This document shows positions 6,681 through 12,472 of a stretch of 13,615 nucleotides of DNA, one piece after another. Every line of letters starts with the position of its first letter. Position 1 is the stretch's first letter. Below the pieces are notes generated by a model. That model did not search any database, was not told where the DNA came from, and was given only the letters and a program-made list of their open reading frames with translations. Source of the DNA: Pseudomonadota bacterium (GTDB lineage Bacteria > Pseudomonadota > Gammaproteobacteria > Xanthomonadales > Xanthomonadaceae); NCBI GenBank assembly GCA_023390905.1, contig JAEWBY010000002.1, positions 1 to 13,615 of the forward strand. The letters run 5' to 3'. The position numbers and the translations under genes were made by a program.

Positions 6681-8120
6681 ATGCAGAACCTGCTGCGGCG
6701 CAAATCCATTGATCGGCTGACCGAACACGAAGAAGGCCGCCGACTGGTGCCGACGCTGGGCTGGCCGCATCTGGTCGCGCTCGGCATCGGCGCGATCGTC
6801 GGCACCGGCATCTACACCTTGATCGGCGTCGGCGCGGACAAGGCCGGGCCCGCGGTGCTGCTGTCGTTCGTCATCGCCGGCGTGATCTGCGCGTGCGCTG
6901 CGCTGGCGTACGCGGAAATGTCGACGATGATGCCGGCCGCTGGCAGCGCATACACCTACAGCTATACGGTGCTCGGCGAAGCGATCGCGTGGATCGTCGG
7001 CTGGAGCCTCATCCTCGAGTATTCGCTGGTGGTCAGCACCGTGGCGGTGGGGTGGTCCGGGTATTTCGTCGGCTTCCTGCACTGGATCAGCCAGAGCACC
7101 GGCATGGATCTGACGTTGCCGCAGGCACTCGCAGCCGGCCCGCATGCCGGCGGCCTGATCAATCTGCCGGCGATCGTGATCACCTTCCTCGTCGCGGGCG
7201 CGCTGATCGCCGGCACGCGCGAGAGCGCGACGATCAACGCCGTGCTGGTGGTGTTCAAGCTGATCGCGCTGGGCGTGTTCATCGCGGTGGCGTTGCCGGC
7301 GTTCGATGCCGGCAATCTCCAGCCGTTCATGCCGCACGGATTTTCCAAGGTGATGGGCGGCGACGGCGTCGAACGCGGCGTGATGGCGGCCGCGGCGATC
7401 ATCTTCTTCGCCTTCTACGGGTTCGATGCAATCTCGACCGCCGCCGAGGAAACGAAGAATCCCGGCCGCAATCTTTCCATCGGCATCGTCGGTTCGATGA
7501 TCGGCTGCACGCTGATCTACGTGGTCGTCGCGCTGGCGGCGGTCGGCGCGATGGACTACACCGTCTTCAGCAAGAGCGCCGAACCGCTGGCGTTGATCAT
7601 GCGCCAGCTCGGCCACGGCACCGCCGCGCTGGTGATCGGCATCGTCGCCGTGATCGCGCTGCCGACGGTGCTGCTGGCGTTCTTCTACGGACAGAGCCGC
7701 ATCTTCTTCGTGATGTCGCGCGATGGCCTGTTGCCGCGCGGGCTCTCCCGGGTCAGCGCGCGCACCGGCACGCCGGTGGCGATCACGCTGTTCACCGCGG
7801 TGCTGGTGGCCGCGCTGGCCGGCGTGGCGCGACTGGATGAAATCGCCGCGCTTGCCAATGCCGGCACGCTGGCGGCCTTCATCGCGGTCGCGGTCTGCCT
7901 GCTGGTGCTGCGCGTGCGCGATCCCTCGCGGCCGCGCGTTTTCCGCACGCCGCTGGCATGGGTGGTCGGGCCGCTGGCGATCGTCGGCTGCCTCTATCTG
8001 TTCTGGAGCCTGCCGCAGAAGACGCAGATCTGGTTCCTGGCGTGGAATGCCGTCGGTGTGATCGTCTATCTGGCCTATGGCCGGCGCGCGAGCCTGCTGG
8101 CGAAGGATCGCGCCGGCTGA
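6681..8120 (+). CDS. APC-superfamily amino acid permease (CAT-like)
   Basis: This is an inner-membrane amino acid transporter of the cationic amino acid transporter type within the APC superfamily. The 479-residue protein starts with a cytoplasmic stretch RRKSIDRLTEHEEGRRLVPTL, then GWPHLVALGIGAIVGTGIY where the glycine-rich GAIVGTGIY (37-45) is the substrate-binding break in the first helix. Further landmarks are LAYAEMSTMMPAAGSAYTYSY, FFAFYGFDAISTAAEETKNPGRN, and FYGQSRIFFVMSRDGLLPRGLSRV. I count about 12 hydrophobic segments. AAGGA at 6671-6675 lies 5 nt before the ATG. Its neighbours are an amino-acid exporter upstream and fabV downstream, with no shared operon evident. Many CAT-like bacterial transporters have broad or unknown substrates, so no gene name is given. 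Confidence 0.9.
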   Translation: MQNLLRRKSIDRLTEHEEGRRLVPTLGWPHLVALGIGAIVGTGIYTLIGVGADKAGPAVLLSFVIAGVICACAALAYAEMSTMMPAAGSAYTYSYTVLGEAIAWIVGWSLILEYSLVVSTVAVGWSGYFVGFLHWISQSTGMDLTLPQALAAGPHAGGLINLPAIVITFLVAGALIAGTRESATINAVLVVFKLIALGVFIAVALPAFDAGNLQPFMPHGFSKVMGGDGVERGVMAAAAIIFFAFYGFDAISTAAEETKNPGRNLSIGIVGSMIGCTLIYVVVALAAVGAMDYTVFSKSAEPLALIMRQLGHGTAALVIGIVAVIALPTVLLAFFYGQSRIFFVMSRDGLLPRGLSRVSARTGTPVAITLFTAVLVAALAGVARLDEIAALANAGTLAAFIAVAVCLLVLRVRDPSRPRVFRTPLAWVVGPLAIVGCLYLFWSLPQKTQIWFLAWNAVGVIVYLAYGRRASLLAKDRAG

Positions 8121-8187
8121 TCGCGCACTGCCGTGCAATGACGCCGCCATACGCCCCCGTGTGTGCGGCGCGGGGTGGCGCGCGGGC

Positions 8188-8216
8188 TTCAATCCCCGTC
8201 GTCGGCGCTCTAAGAT
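8188..8216 (+). promoter_or_regulatory. Probable fabV promoter
   Basis: TAAGAT at 8211-8216 is a good -10 box (4 of 6). With a 17-bp spacer the -35 position reads TTCAAT (8188-8193), a weak match. Transcription would begin near 8223, giving a short leader of about 20 nt that holds GGTAGA (8235-8240) in front of the TTG start. Confidence 0.45.
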
Positions 8217-8245
8217 GCCGCGCAGGCAAACACCGGTAGACCACG

Positions 8246-9463
8246 TTGATCATCCATCCCAAGGTTCGCGGCTTCATCTGCACCACCACGCATCCGCTCG
8301 GTTGCGAGCTCAACGTCCGCGATCAGATCGCGGCGACCCGCGCGCACGGGGTGCGCAGGGATGGCCCGAAGAAGGTGCTGGTGATCGGTGCGTCCAGCGG
8401 CTACGGGCTGGCGGCGCGCATTACCGCCGCGTTCGGTTTCGGCGCCGACACCCTCGGCGTGTTCTTCGAGAAGCCGGGCACCGACAAGAAGCCCGGCACG
8501 GCCGGCTGGTACAACGCGGCCGCGTTCGACAAGTTCGCCAAGGCCGAAGGGCTGTACAGCCGTTCGATCAATGGCGATGCGTTCTCCGATGAGGCGCGCG
8601 CCAAGGTCATCGAACTGATCAGGAACGAAATGGGCGGCCAGGTCGATCTGGTCATCTATTCGCTCGCCTCGCCGGTGCGCAAGCTGCCGGGCTCGGGCGA
8701 ACTCAAGCGTTCGGCGCTCAAGCCCATCGGGCAGGCGTACACCTCGACCGCGATCGACACCAACAAGGACGCAATCATCCAGGCCTCGATCGAACCGGCG
8801 ACCGAGCAGGAGATCGAGGACACCGTCACCGTGATGGGTGGACAGGACTGGGAACTGTGGATCGATGCGCTGGAAAAAGCCGGCGTGCTCGCCGACGGTG
8901 CGCGCACGGTGGCCTTCAGCTACATCGGCACGGACATCACCTGGCCGATCTACTGGCATGGTGCGCTGGGCCGCGCCAAGGTCGATCTGGATCAGACCGC
9001 CCAGCGCCTGGACAAGCGGCTGGGCGCGATCGGCGGAGGTGCGAACGTCGCGGTGCTCAAGTCGGTGGTGACGCAGGCCAGTTCGGCGATCCCGGTCATG
9101 CCGCTGTACATCAGCATCGTGTTCAAGGTGATGAAGGAGCAGGGCCTGCACGAAGGCACCATCGAGCAGATCGATCGCATGTTCCGCGAGCGCATGTACC
9201 GCGAAGACGGCACGCTTGCCGAAACCGACGACGAGAACCGCCTGCGACTGGATGACTGGGAACTGCGCCCGGAAGTGCAGGCGCAGGCCAAGGCGCTGTG
9301 GCCGCAGGTGACCAGCGAAAACCTGTTCGAACTGACCGACTACGCCAACTACAAGCACGAGTTCCTCAAGCTGTTCGGCTTCGAACGCGATGACGTGGAC
9401 TACGATGCCGACGTCAATCCGGAAGTGCAGTTCGACGTGATCGAGCTGTCACCGGAAGGTTGA
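8246..9463 (+). CDS. fabV: Trans-2-enoyl-ACP/CoA reductase FabV
   Basis: FabV catalyses the last, NADH-dependent reduction in each fatty-acid elongation cycle and is the triclosan-insensitive enoyl reductase of many gammaproteobacteria. The 405-residue product matches what I recall of Xanthomonas FabV over its whole length: N-terminal MIIHPKVRGFICTTTHPLG, nucleotide-binding VLVIGASSGYGLAAR (Gly48-Gly54), FFEKPGT, VYSLASPVR-like VIYSLASPVRKLPG, and the catalytic pair Tyr236 and Lys245 in the family's Y-x8-K arrangement (YWHGALGRAK). The start codon is TTG at 8246; no in-frame ATG stands nearby and the family N-terminus begins exactly there, with GGTAGA 5 nt upstream. A strong terminator follows 30 bp after the stop. 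It appears to be transcribed alone. Confidence 0.97.
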   Translation: MIIHPKVRGFICTTTHPLGCELNVRDQIAATRAHGVRRDGPKKVLVIGASSGYGLAARITAAFGFGADTLGVFFEKPGTDKKPGTAGWYNAAAFDKFAKAEGLYSRSINGDAFSDEARAKVIELIRNEMGGQVDLVIYSLASPVRKLPGSGELKRSALKPIGQAYTSTAIDTNKDAIIQASIEPATEQEIEDTVTVMGGQDWELWIDALEKAGVLADGARTVAFSYIGTDITWPIYWHGALGRAKVDLDQTAQRLDKRLGAIGGGANVAVLKSVVTQASSAIPVMPLYISIVFKVMKEQGLHEGTIEQIDRMFRERMYREDGTLAETDDENRLRLDDWELRPEVQAQAKALWPQVTSENLFELTDYANYKHEFLKLFGFERDDVDYDADVNPEVQFDVIELSPEG

Positions 9464-9492
9464 TCGGCGCGATCACTTCGATGCCGTGCAGG

Positions 9493-9521
9493 AAAAAAGC
9501 GGCGCGAAAGCGCCGTTTTTT
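9493..9521. terminator. Bidirectional intrinsic terminator after fabV
   Basis: Six A (9493-9498), a G, then stem CGGCGC (9500-9505), tetraloop GAAA, stem GCGCCG (9510-9515) and six T (9516-9521). The GNRA-type loop, perfect GC stem and flanking A6/T6 make a textbook terminator usable from either side, fitting its place between the convergent fabV and DUF1080 genes. Confidence 0.92.
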
Positions 9522-9549
9522 GTGGGAGAAGCCGCACGAGAGCGGCATG
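9522..9549 (+). repeat. Degenerate REP-like palindrome
   Basis: Immediately after the T-run stands GTGGGAG, then GCCGC (9531-9535), a 6-nt loop and GCGGC (9542-9546). The GTGGGAG head resembles the head of the palindrome at 4443, but the stem halves are in opposite order, so this may be a different subtype or a decayed copy. The remaining gap to the DUF1080 stop (about 9550-9649) shows nothing I can identify apart from the next palindrome. Confidence 0.5.
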
Positions 9550-9634
9550 TTTCGAAACCGGCGCGACACGATGCGCCTGCGCATGCTTGATGCCGGACGC
9601 GCACAGGCGGCCAGCTTGCAACGTACGCCGGCCA

Positions 9635-9655
9635 GGGCCGAAGCCCCTCCTACGG
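9635..9655 (-). repeat. REP-like palindrome overlapping the DUF1080 stop codon
   Basis: Read on the minus strand this is GTAGGAGG followed by GGGC, loop TTCG and GCCC, the REP-like layout seen at 4443. On the plus strand GGGC is at 9635-9638 and GCCC at 9643-9646. The TAG inside GTAGGAG is the stop codon of the DUF1080 gene (9650-9652), so the repeat abuts and defines the end of that reading frame. Confidence 0.65.
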
Positions 9656-10345
9656 CTGTCCGCCGCAGCGCGCCAGCGCGCGAATCCGCATCGCGCGGAC
9701 ATGCACGGCATCGCCGTGATCCTGCAGGCCGATGTGGCCGCGACGCGCCGATGCGAAGCCGGACTGTCCGGCGAATTTGCTGGCTGACACGCGCGCGTGC
9801 CAGTCCTTGCTGTCGGCATCGTAGGCGGCCACGCGGGCGCCGTTGAGCCAGTGCTCCACGCGGGATCCGCAAGCCACCACGCGCGAACGATTGAACTCGC
9901 CGGCCGGTCGGGTCATCTGTGCCGAGGGCGCGACCAGATCGTAGACCGCGCCCGCGCGATGGGTCGGCATGAAGCGATCCTCGGCCGCTTCATCATCGAG
10001 CAGCTGGTATTCGACCGCACGCGCCCAGATTGGCTCGGCCTCGACGGCGCGATAGAACAGTCCGCTGTTGCCGCCGGCCGGAAGTTTCCATTCGAATTCG
10101 AGTTCAAAATCGCCCCAGGTCTCGCGGGTGATGATGTCGCCGCCGCCGGGGGTGAGGACCAGTGCGCCCTCGACGATGCGCCAGCGTGGGTCCAGCGAAG
10201 CCTTGCCGACGTTCCGCCAGCCGGCCGCTCCGGCGTCATCGATCAGCGCGCGCCACTCCGACGCGGTGCCCTGCGGCGATGCGCCACCGGCCTGCATCGA
10301 TACCGCGATCAGTGCACACAGGCTCATCGATCGAAGGCCGCGCAT
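9650..10345 (-). CDS. Secreted DUF1080 / 3-keto-disaccharide hydrolase-like protein
   Basis: The 231-residue product carries a signal peptide (LRSMSLCALIAVSMQAGGA, about residues 4-22) and one DUF1080 domain, a jelly-roll fold of the LamG/concanavalin type found in enzymes acting on 3-keto glycosides. Visible signatures are WGDFELEFEWKLPAGGNSG, LFYRAVEAEPIWARAVEYQLLDD, the GAVYDLV segment, GEFNRSRVV, VEHWLNGARV and the C-terminal GHIGLQDHGDAVHVRAMRIR. Start ATG 10345 was chosen; a GTG at 10348 is equally possible, with GGAG at 10358-10355 serving either. The ATG overlaps the stop of a 36-codon upstream ORF by one base (TGATG), so translation is probably coupled. It lies last in the rlmI-HIT operon. 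The actual substrate is unknown. Confidence 0.88.
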   Translation of the reverse strand: MRGLRSMSLCALIAVSMQAGGASPQGTASEWRALIDDAGAAGWRNVGKASLDPRWRIVEGALVLTPGGGDIITRETWGDFELEFEWKLPAGGNSGLFYRAVEAEPIWARAVEYQLLDDEAAEDRFMPTHRAGAVYDLVAPSAQMTRPAGEFNRSRVVACGSRVEHWLNGARVAAYDADSKDWHARVSASKFAGQSGFASARRGHIGLQDHGDAVHVRAMRIRALARCGGQP

Positions 10346-10455
10346 CACGCCGCGCTCCGCACCGCATCGAAGGCGCGATCGCAGCGCGCGGTCCGCGCCG
10401 GACGGAGCACCGGCAAACCGGGTGCGCCGGCGTTGTGCAGCCTGTTGCCTGTCAT
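10345..10455 (-). CDS. Small ORF (36 codons) coupled to the DUF1080 gene
   Basis: Starting at ATG 10455 and ending at TGA 10347-10345, this frame encodes 36 residues, MTGNRLHNAGAPGLPVL then Arg/Ala-rich sequence ending AVRSAA. Its Shine-Dalgarno GAGGGAG (10467-10461) with 5-nt spacing is stronger than that of any other gene in this operon. The stop overlaps the DUF1080 start as TGATG. It fills the 147-bp gap between the HIT gene and the DUF1080 gene. I recognise no domain, membrane segment or leader-peptide codon run. It could be a small protein, a translation-entry leader for DUF1080, or a decayed gene end. Confidence 0.45.
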   Translation of the reverse strand: MTGNRLHNAGAPGLPVLRPARTARCDRAFDAVRSAA

Positions 10456-10492
10456 GTCCGCTCCCTCTTCGTCCAGCCCGTGAGCGGCCACC

Positions 10493-11026
10493 TTATTCCG
10501 GCAGATTCGAACGAATCAACTCCACCGCTGCAGTCAGTTGCGCAGTGGAAACCCGCACGCGCTGCATCCGCTGCGCGTCCCCGCGTGGATCATGCGGCGT
10601 GCCGCGCGCGCGTCCGGCGCCATCGAACGTGGCCAGTTGCGGCGGGCCGATGCCCCAGTCGCTGCCCGGCTGGCGAGGCACGACGTGGAAATGGAAGTGC
10701 GGCGTTTCCTGGCCGCTGTACACACCGTTGTTCTGGAAGGTCAGGATTCCGAGCGGTCGATACGTTCTGACCAGAGCCTCCGCGACGCGCCTGGCCGACG
10801 CCATGACCGCCGCGCATTCTTCATCGGACAAATCGAGCAGCGTGGCCACGTGCCGACGGGTGATCACGCAGCATTGCCCGACCTCGAACTGCCACGGGTT
10901 GATCACCGTCAGCGTGTGCGCGCTTTCCTCGATGATCTTCCAGCGTTCCTCGCGCGCCGCCACGCACAGATCGCAGGGATCCCGGACGGGAAGCCCGATC
11001 ATGGCGTGCGGCGCGGTGACCGTCAT
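10493..11026 (-). CDS. HIT-family (histidine triad) hydrolase
   Basis: HIT proteins are nucleotide hydrolases or transferases acting on nucleoside phosphoramidates and dinucleoside polyphosphates. The 177-residue product has the triad HFHFHVVPR (His110, 112, 114) preceded by FQNNGVYSGQETP, and an N-terminal CDLC pair (Cys18, Cys21) that could form a zinc site with later histidines, as in HINT- and GalT-like members. The strand-helix part VINPWQFEVGQCCVITRRHVATLLDLSDEE is typical. After the triad comes a 60-residue tail, longer than the minimal HIT fold. ATG 11026 lies 13 bp after the rlmI stop and has no clear ribosome binding site; ATG 11002 is an alternative. Probably co-transcribed with rlmI. 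Confidence 0.87.
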   Translation of the reverse strand: MTVTAPHAMIGLPVRDPCDLCVAAREERWKIIEESAHTLTVINPWQFEVGQCCVITRRHVATLLDLSDEECAAVMASARRVAEALVRTYRPLGILTFQNNGVYSGQETPHFHFHVVPRQPGSDWGIGPPQLATFDGAGRARGTPHDPRGDAQRMQRVRVSTAQLTAAVELIRSNLPE

Positions 11027-11039
11027 GCGGGCGATTCGC

Positions 11040-12209
11040 TCAATCCAGCACCCGGCAGAACACGGCCTTGAGGTAGCGCGATTCCTGCACGTGCGCCATG
11101 AACGGATGATCCGGGCCCGCGCCGGACACCTTCAGGATCTGGATCGTGCGGCCGGAGAAATACGCCGCGCGACGCAGCATGTCGAGGAACTGATCCTCGG
11201 CCACCAGTCCGGTGCAGGAGAACGTGGCGAACAGGCCGCCCGGCTTCACCACGCCGAGCGCGAGCTTGTTCATGTCGAGGTACTTCTTCAACGCGCTGAT
11301 CACCTGATCGCGATCGCGCGTCATCTTCGCCGGATCGAGGATCACCACGTCGTATTGATCGCCGCGATTGGCTGCATCGCGCAGGTACGGGAAGATGTCG
11401 GCCTGCACGAACTTCGGCCGCACGTCGTTGAGGCGCGCATTGCCCTTGGCGATCTCGATGACGTCCTGGTCGATGTCCACGCCGACCACTTCGCTGGCCC
11501 CGCGCGCGGCCGCATACACCGCGAAGCCGCCGGTGTTGCAGCACAGATCCAGCACGCGCTTGCCGGCGCACTGGTGCGAGAGCCACTCGCGGTTCTCGCG
11601 CTGGTCGGCGAAGAAGCCTGTCTTGTGCGCGCCGGCCGGATCGGCACGGAACTTCACGCCGTATTCGGTGATGACCGACGGCGGCACCGGATCCGGCGTG
11701 CGGAAATCGAAGCTCTCCTGCTTCTGGATGTGTTCTTCGGCGAAGCTGTAGAAACGCGCGCCCGGGAACTGCTCGCGCAGCGCCTCGTAGATCCATTCGC
11801 GATGACGGAACATGCCCGCGCTGAAGAACTCCACCACCAGCAGATCGCCGTAGCGATCCACCACCAGACCCGACAGGCCATCGCCCTCGGCATGCACCAC
11901 GCGCCAGGCATCGGTCACTGCGTCGAGCCTGAGCACGCCGCGGCGCAGTTCGACGGCCTCGGCGATCTTCCGCGAGAACCAGCCGGCATCGACCGGAATG
12001 TCCGGATGCGTCTCCAGGATGCGCACGGCGATGCGCGAATGGCCGTTGTAGAAGCCGCGGCCGATCCACTCCCCGTCCACGCCGACGACCTCGACCAGAC
12101 TGCCGGGCTTGGGTTTCTGGGCGGGCTTCTCCACCAGCTTCTGGAAGATCCACGGGTGGCTGGAGCGCCAGGCGTTCTTGAGGCGTACGACGGGATTGGG
12201 GCTGTTCAT
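11040..12209 (-). CDS. rlmI: Class I SAM-dependent rRNA methyltransferase, RlmI-like
   Basis: RlmI methylates C5 of a cytidine in 23S rRNA (C1962 in E. coli). The 389-residue product has the family layout: N-terminal PUA domain (about 5-75, with PGSLVEVVGVDGEWIGRGFYN), the EEA-type central domain with LSGLVVDRYGDLLVVEFFS, the HKTGFFADQREN block (195-206), SAM-binding LDLCCNTGGFAVYAA (220-234) and VVGVDID (241-247), motif IV as DPAKM (292-296) and the FSCTG motif with the likely catalytic Cys332. Motif IV differs from the DPPKF I recall for E. coli RlmI. Length fits E. coli RlmI (about 396). ATG 12209 lacks a Shine-Dalgarno and has TAAAAT 6 nt upstream, suggesting leaderless translation. Target position is inferred from family only. 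Confidence 0.88.
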   Translation of the reverse strand: MNSPNPVVRLKNAWRSSHPWIFQKLVEKPAQKPKPGSLVEVVGVDGEWIGRGFYNGHSRIAVRILETHPDIPVDAGWFSRKIAEAVELRRGVLRLDAVTDAWRVVHAEGDGLSGLVVDRYGDLLVVEFFSAGMFRHREWIYEALREQFPGARFYSFAEEHIQKQESFDFRTPDPVPPSVITEYGVKFRADPAGAHKTGFFADQRENREWLSHQCAGKRVLDLCCNTGGFAVYAAARGASEVVGVDIDQDVIEIAKGNARLNDVRPKFVQADIFPYLRDAANRGDQYDVVILDPAKMTRDRDQVISALKKYLDMNKLALGVVKPGGLFATFSCTGLVAEDQFLDMLRRAAYFSGRTIQILKVSGAGPDHPFMAHVQESRYLKAVFCRVLD

Positions 12210-12221
12210 GAACGCATTTTA
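12207..12221 (-). promoter_or_regulatory. Probable leaderless promoter of rlmI
   Basis: On the minus strand TAAAAT (12221-12216) is a near-perfect -10 box, 5 of 6, followed by GCGTTC and the ATG at 12209. No Shine-Dalgarno is present and no good -35 box is visible at 16-18 bp. It is back to back with the terC promoter, whose -35 box starts 10 bp away at 12231. Confidence 0.55.
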
Positions 12222-12230
12222 CCTGCCCGG

Positions 12231-12260
12231 TTGACCGGCTCCGCGCGAAAAAGCCAGAAT
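12231..12260 (+). promoter_or_regulatory. Promoter of the riboswitch-terC transcript
   Basis: TTGACC (12231-12236) matches the -35 consensus in 5 of 6 and CAGAAT (12255-12260) the -10 in 4 of 6, with an 18-bp spacer. The expected start near 12267 lies right at the first paired bases of the riboswitch, which supports the call. Confidence 0.6.
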
Positions 12261-12263
12261 CAC

Positions 12264-12380
12264 GCATCGAAGGGGAGTAGCTCCCAGCGTGCCGGCCGTC
12301 ATTACGAGCTTCCCGCTCCGGTCACACGGCAACCGTATCCTGCGGTTGTGAGCGAGACCTTCGCCGCAATGGCGAAGGTC
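12264..12380 (+). ncRNA. yybP-ykoY manganese riboswitch
   Basis: The conserved parts of the yybP-ykoY class are all present in order: AAGGGGAGTAGC (12270-12281), CCGTCATTACGAGC (12297-12309), and GAGCGAGACCTTCGCC (12350-12365) followed by GGCGAAGGTC (12371-12380). This class senses Mn2+ and usually precedes TerC/Alx or MntP-type genes. Switching elements can be read: CCTTCG (12358-12363) can pair with the 5' CGAAGG (12268-12273), closing helix P1 of the aptamer, or with the second CGAAGG (12373-12378) inside a perfect 10-bp hairpin (12356-12365 with 12371-12380). The two pairings exclude each other. It lies about 90 nt before the terC-like gene. Confidence 0.93.
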
Positions 12381-12397
12381 CGTCCGGAATCCCCGGC

Positions 12398-12412
12398 CCG
12401 TCCGTACGACGG
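12398..12412 (+). promoter_or_regulatory. Small hairpin in the riboswitch expression platform
   Basis: CCGTC (12398-12402) and GACGG (12408-12412) form a perfect 5-bp stem around CGTAC. The GACGG half could instead pair with the CCGTC at 12380-12384 directly after the switching hairpin, so this segment may take part in relaying the aptamer state towards the ribosome binding site. Inference from complementarity only. Confidence 0.35.
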
Positions 12413-12434
12413 TGCAGAGAATCCCGAATACCCG

Positions 12435-12466
12435 TCCCTGCGGTCCACTGACACTTCTTTCAGGGA
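12435..12466 (+). promoter_or_regulatory. Putative Shine-Dalgarno-sequestering helix before terC
   Basis: TCCCTG (12435-12440) is perfectly complementary to CAGGGA (12461-12466), which contains the ribosome binding site (AGGGA, 6 nt before ATG 12473). A hairpin with a 20-nt loop would mask it. This suggests control of translation initiation by the manganese riboswitch upstream rather than by a terminator, and no T-run is present in the leader. Confidence 0.5.
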
Positions 12467-12472
12467 ATCGCG

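Noticed and set aside
8126..8139. Hairpin GCAC...GTGC after the permease stop as a terminator
   Set aside because: Only a 4-bp stem and no following T-run.
6447..8192. Minus-strand open frame of 581 codons opposite the permease gene
   Set aside because: The product is an Arg/His/Asp/Gln-rich string without domain or hydrophobic pattern; the plus strand encodes an intact APC permease in the same place.
8210..9358. Minus-strand open frame of 382 codons opposite fabV
   Set aside because: Antisense shadow of an intact FabV with all catalytic residues; no ribosome binding site or family motif.
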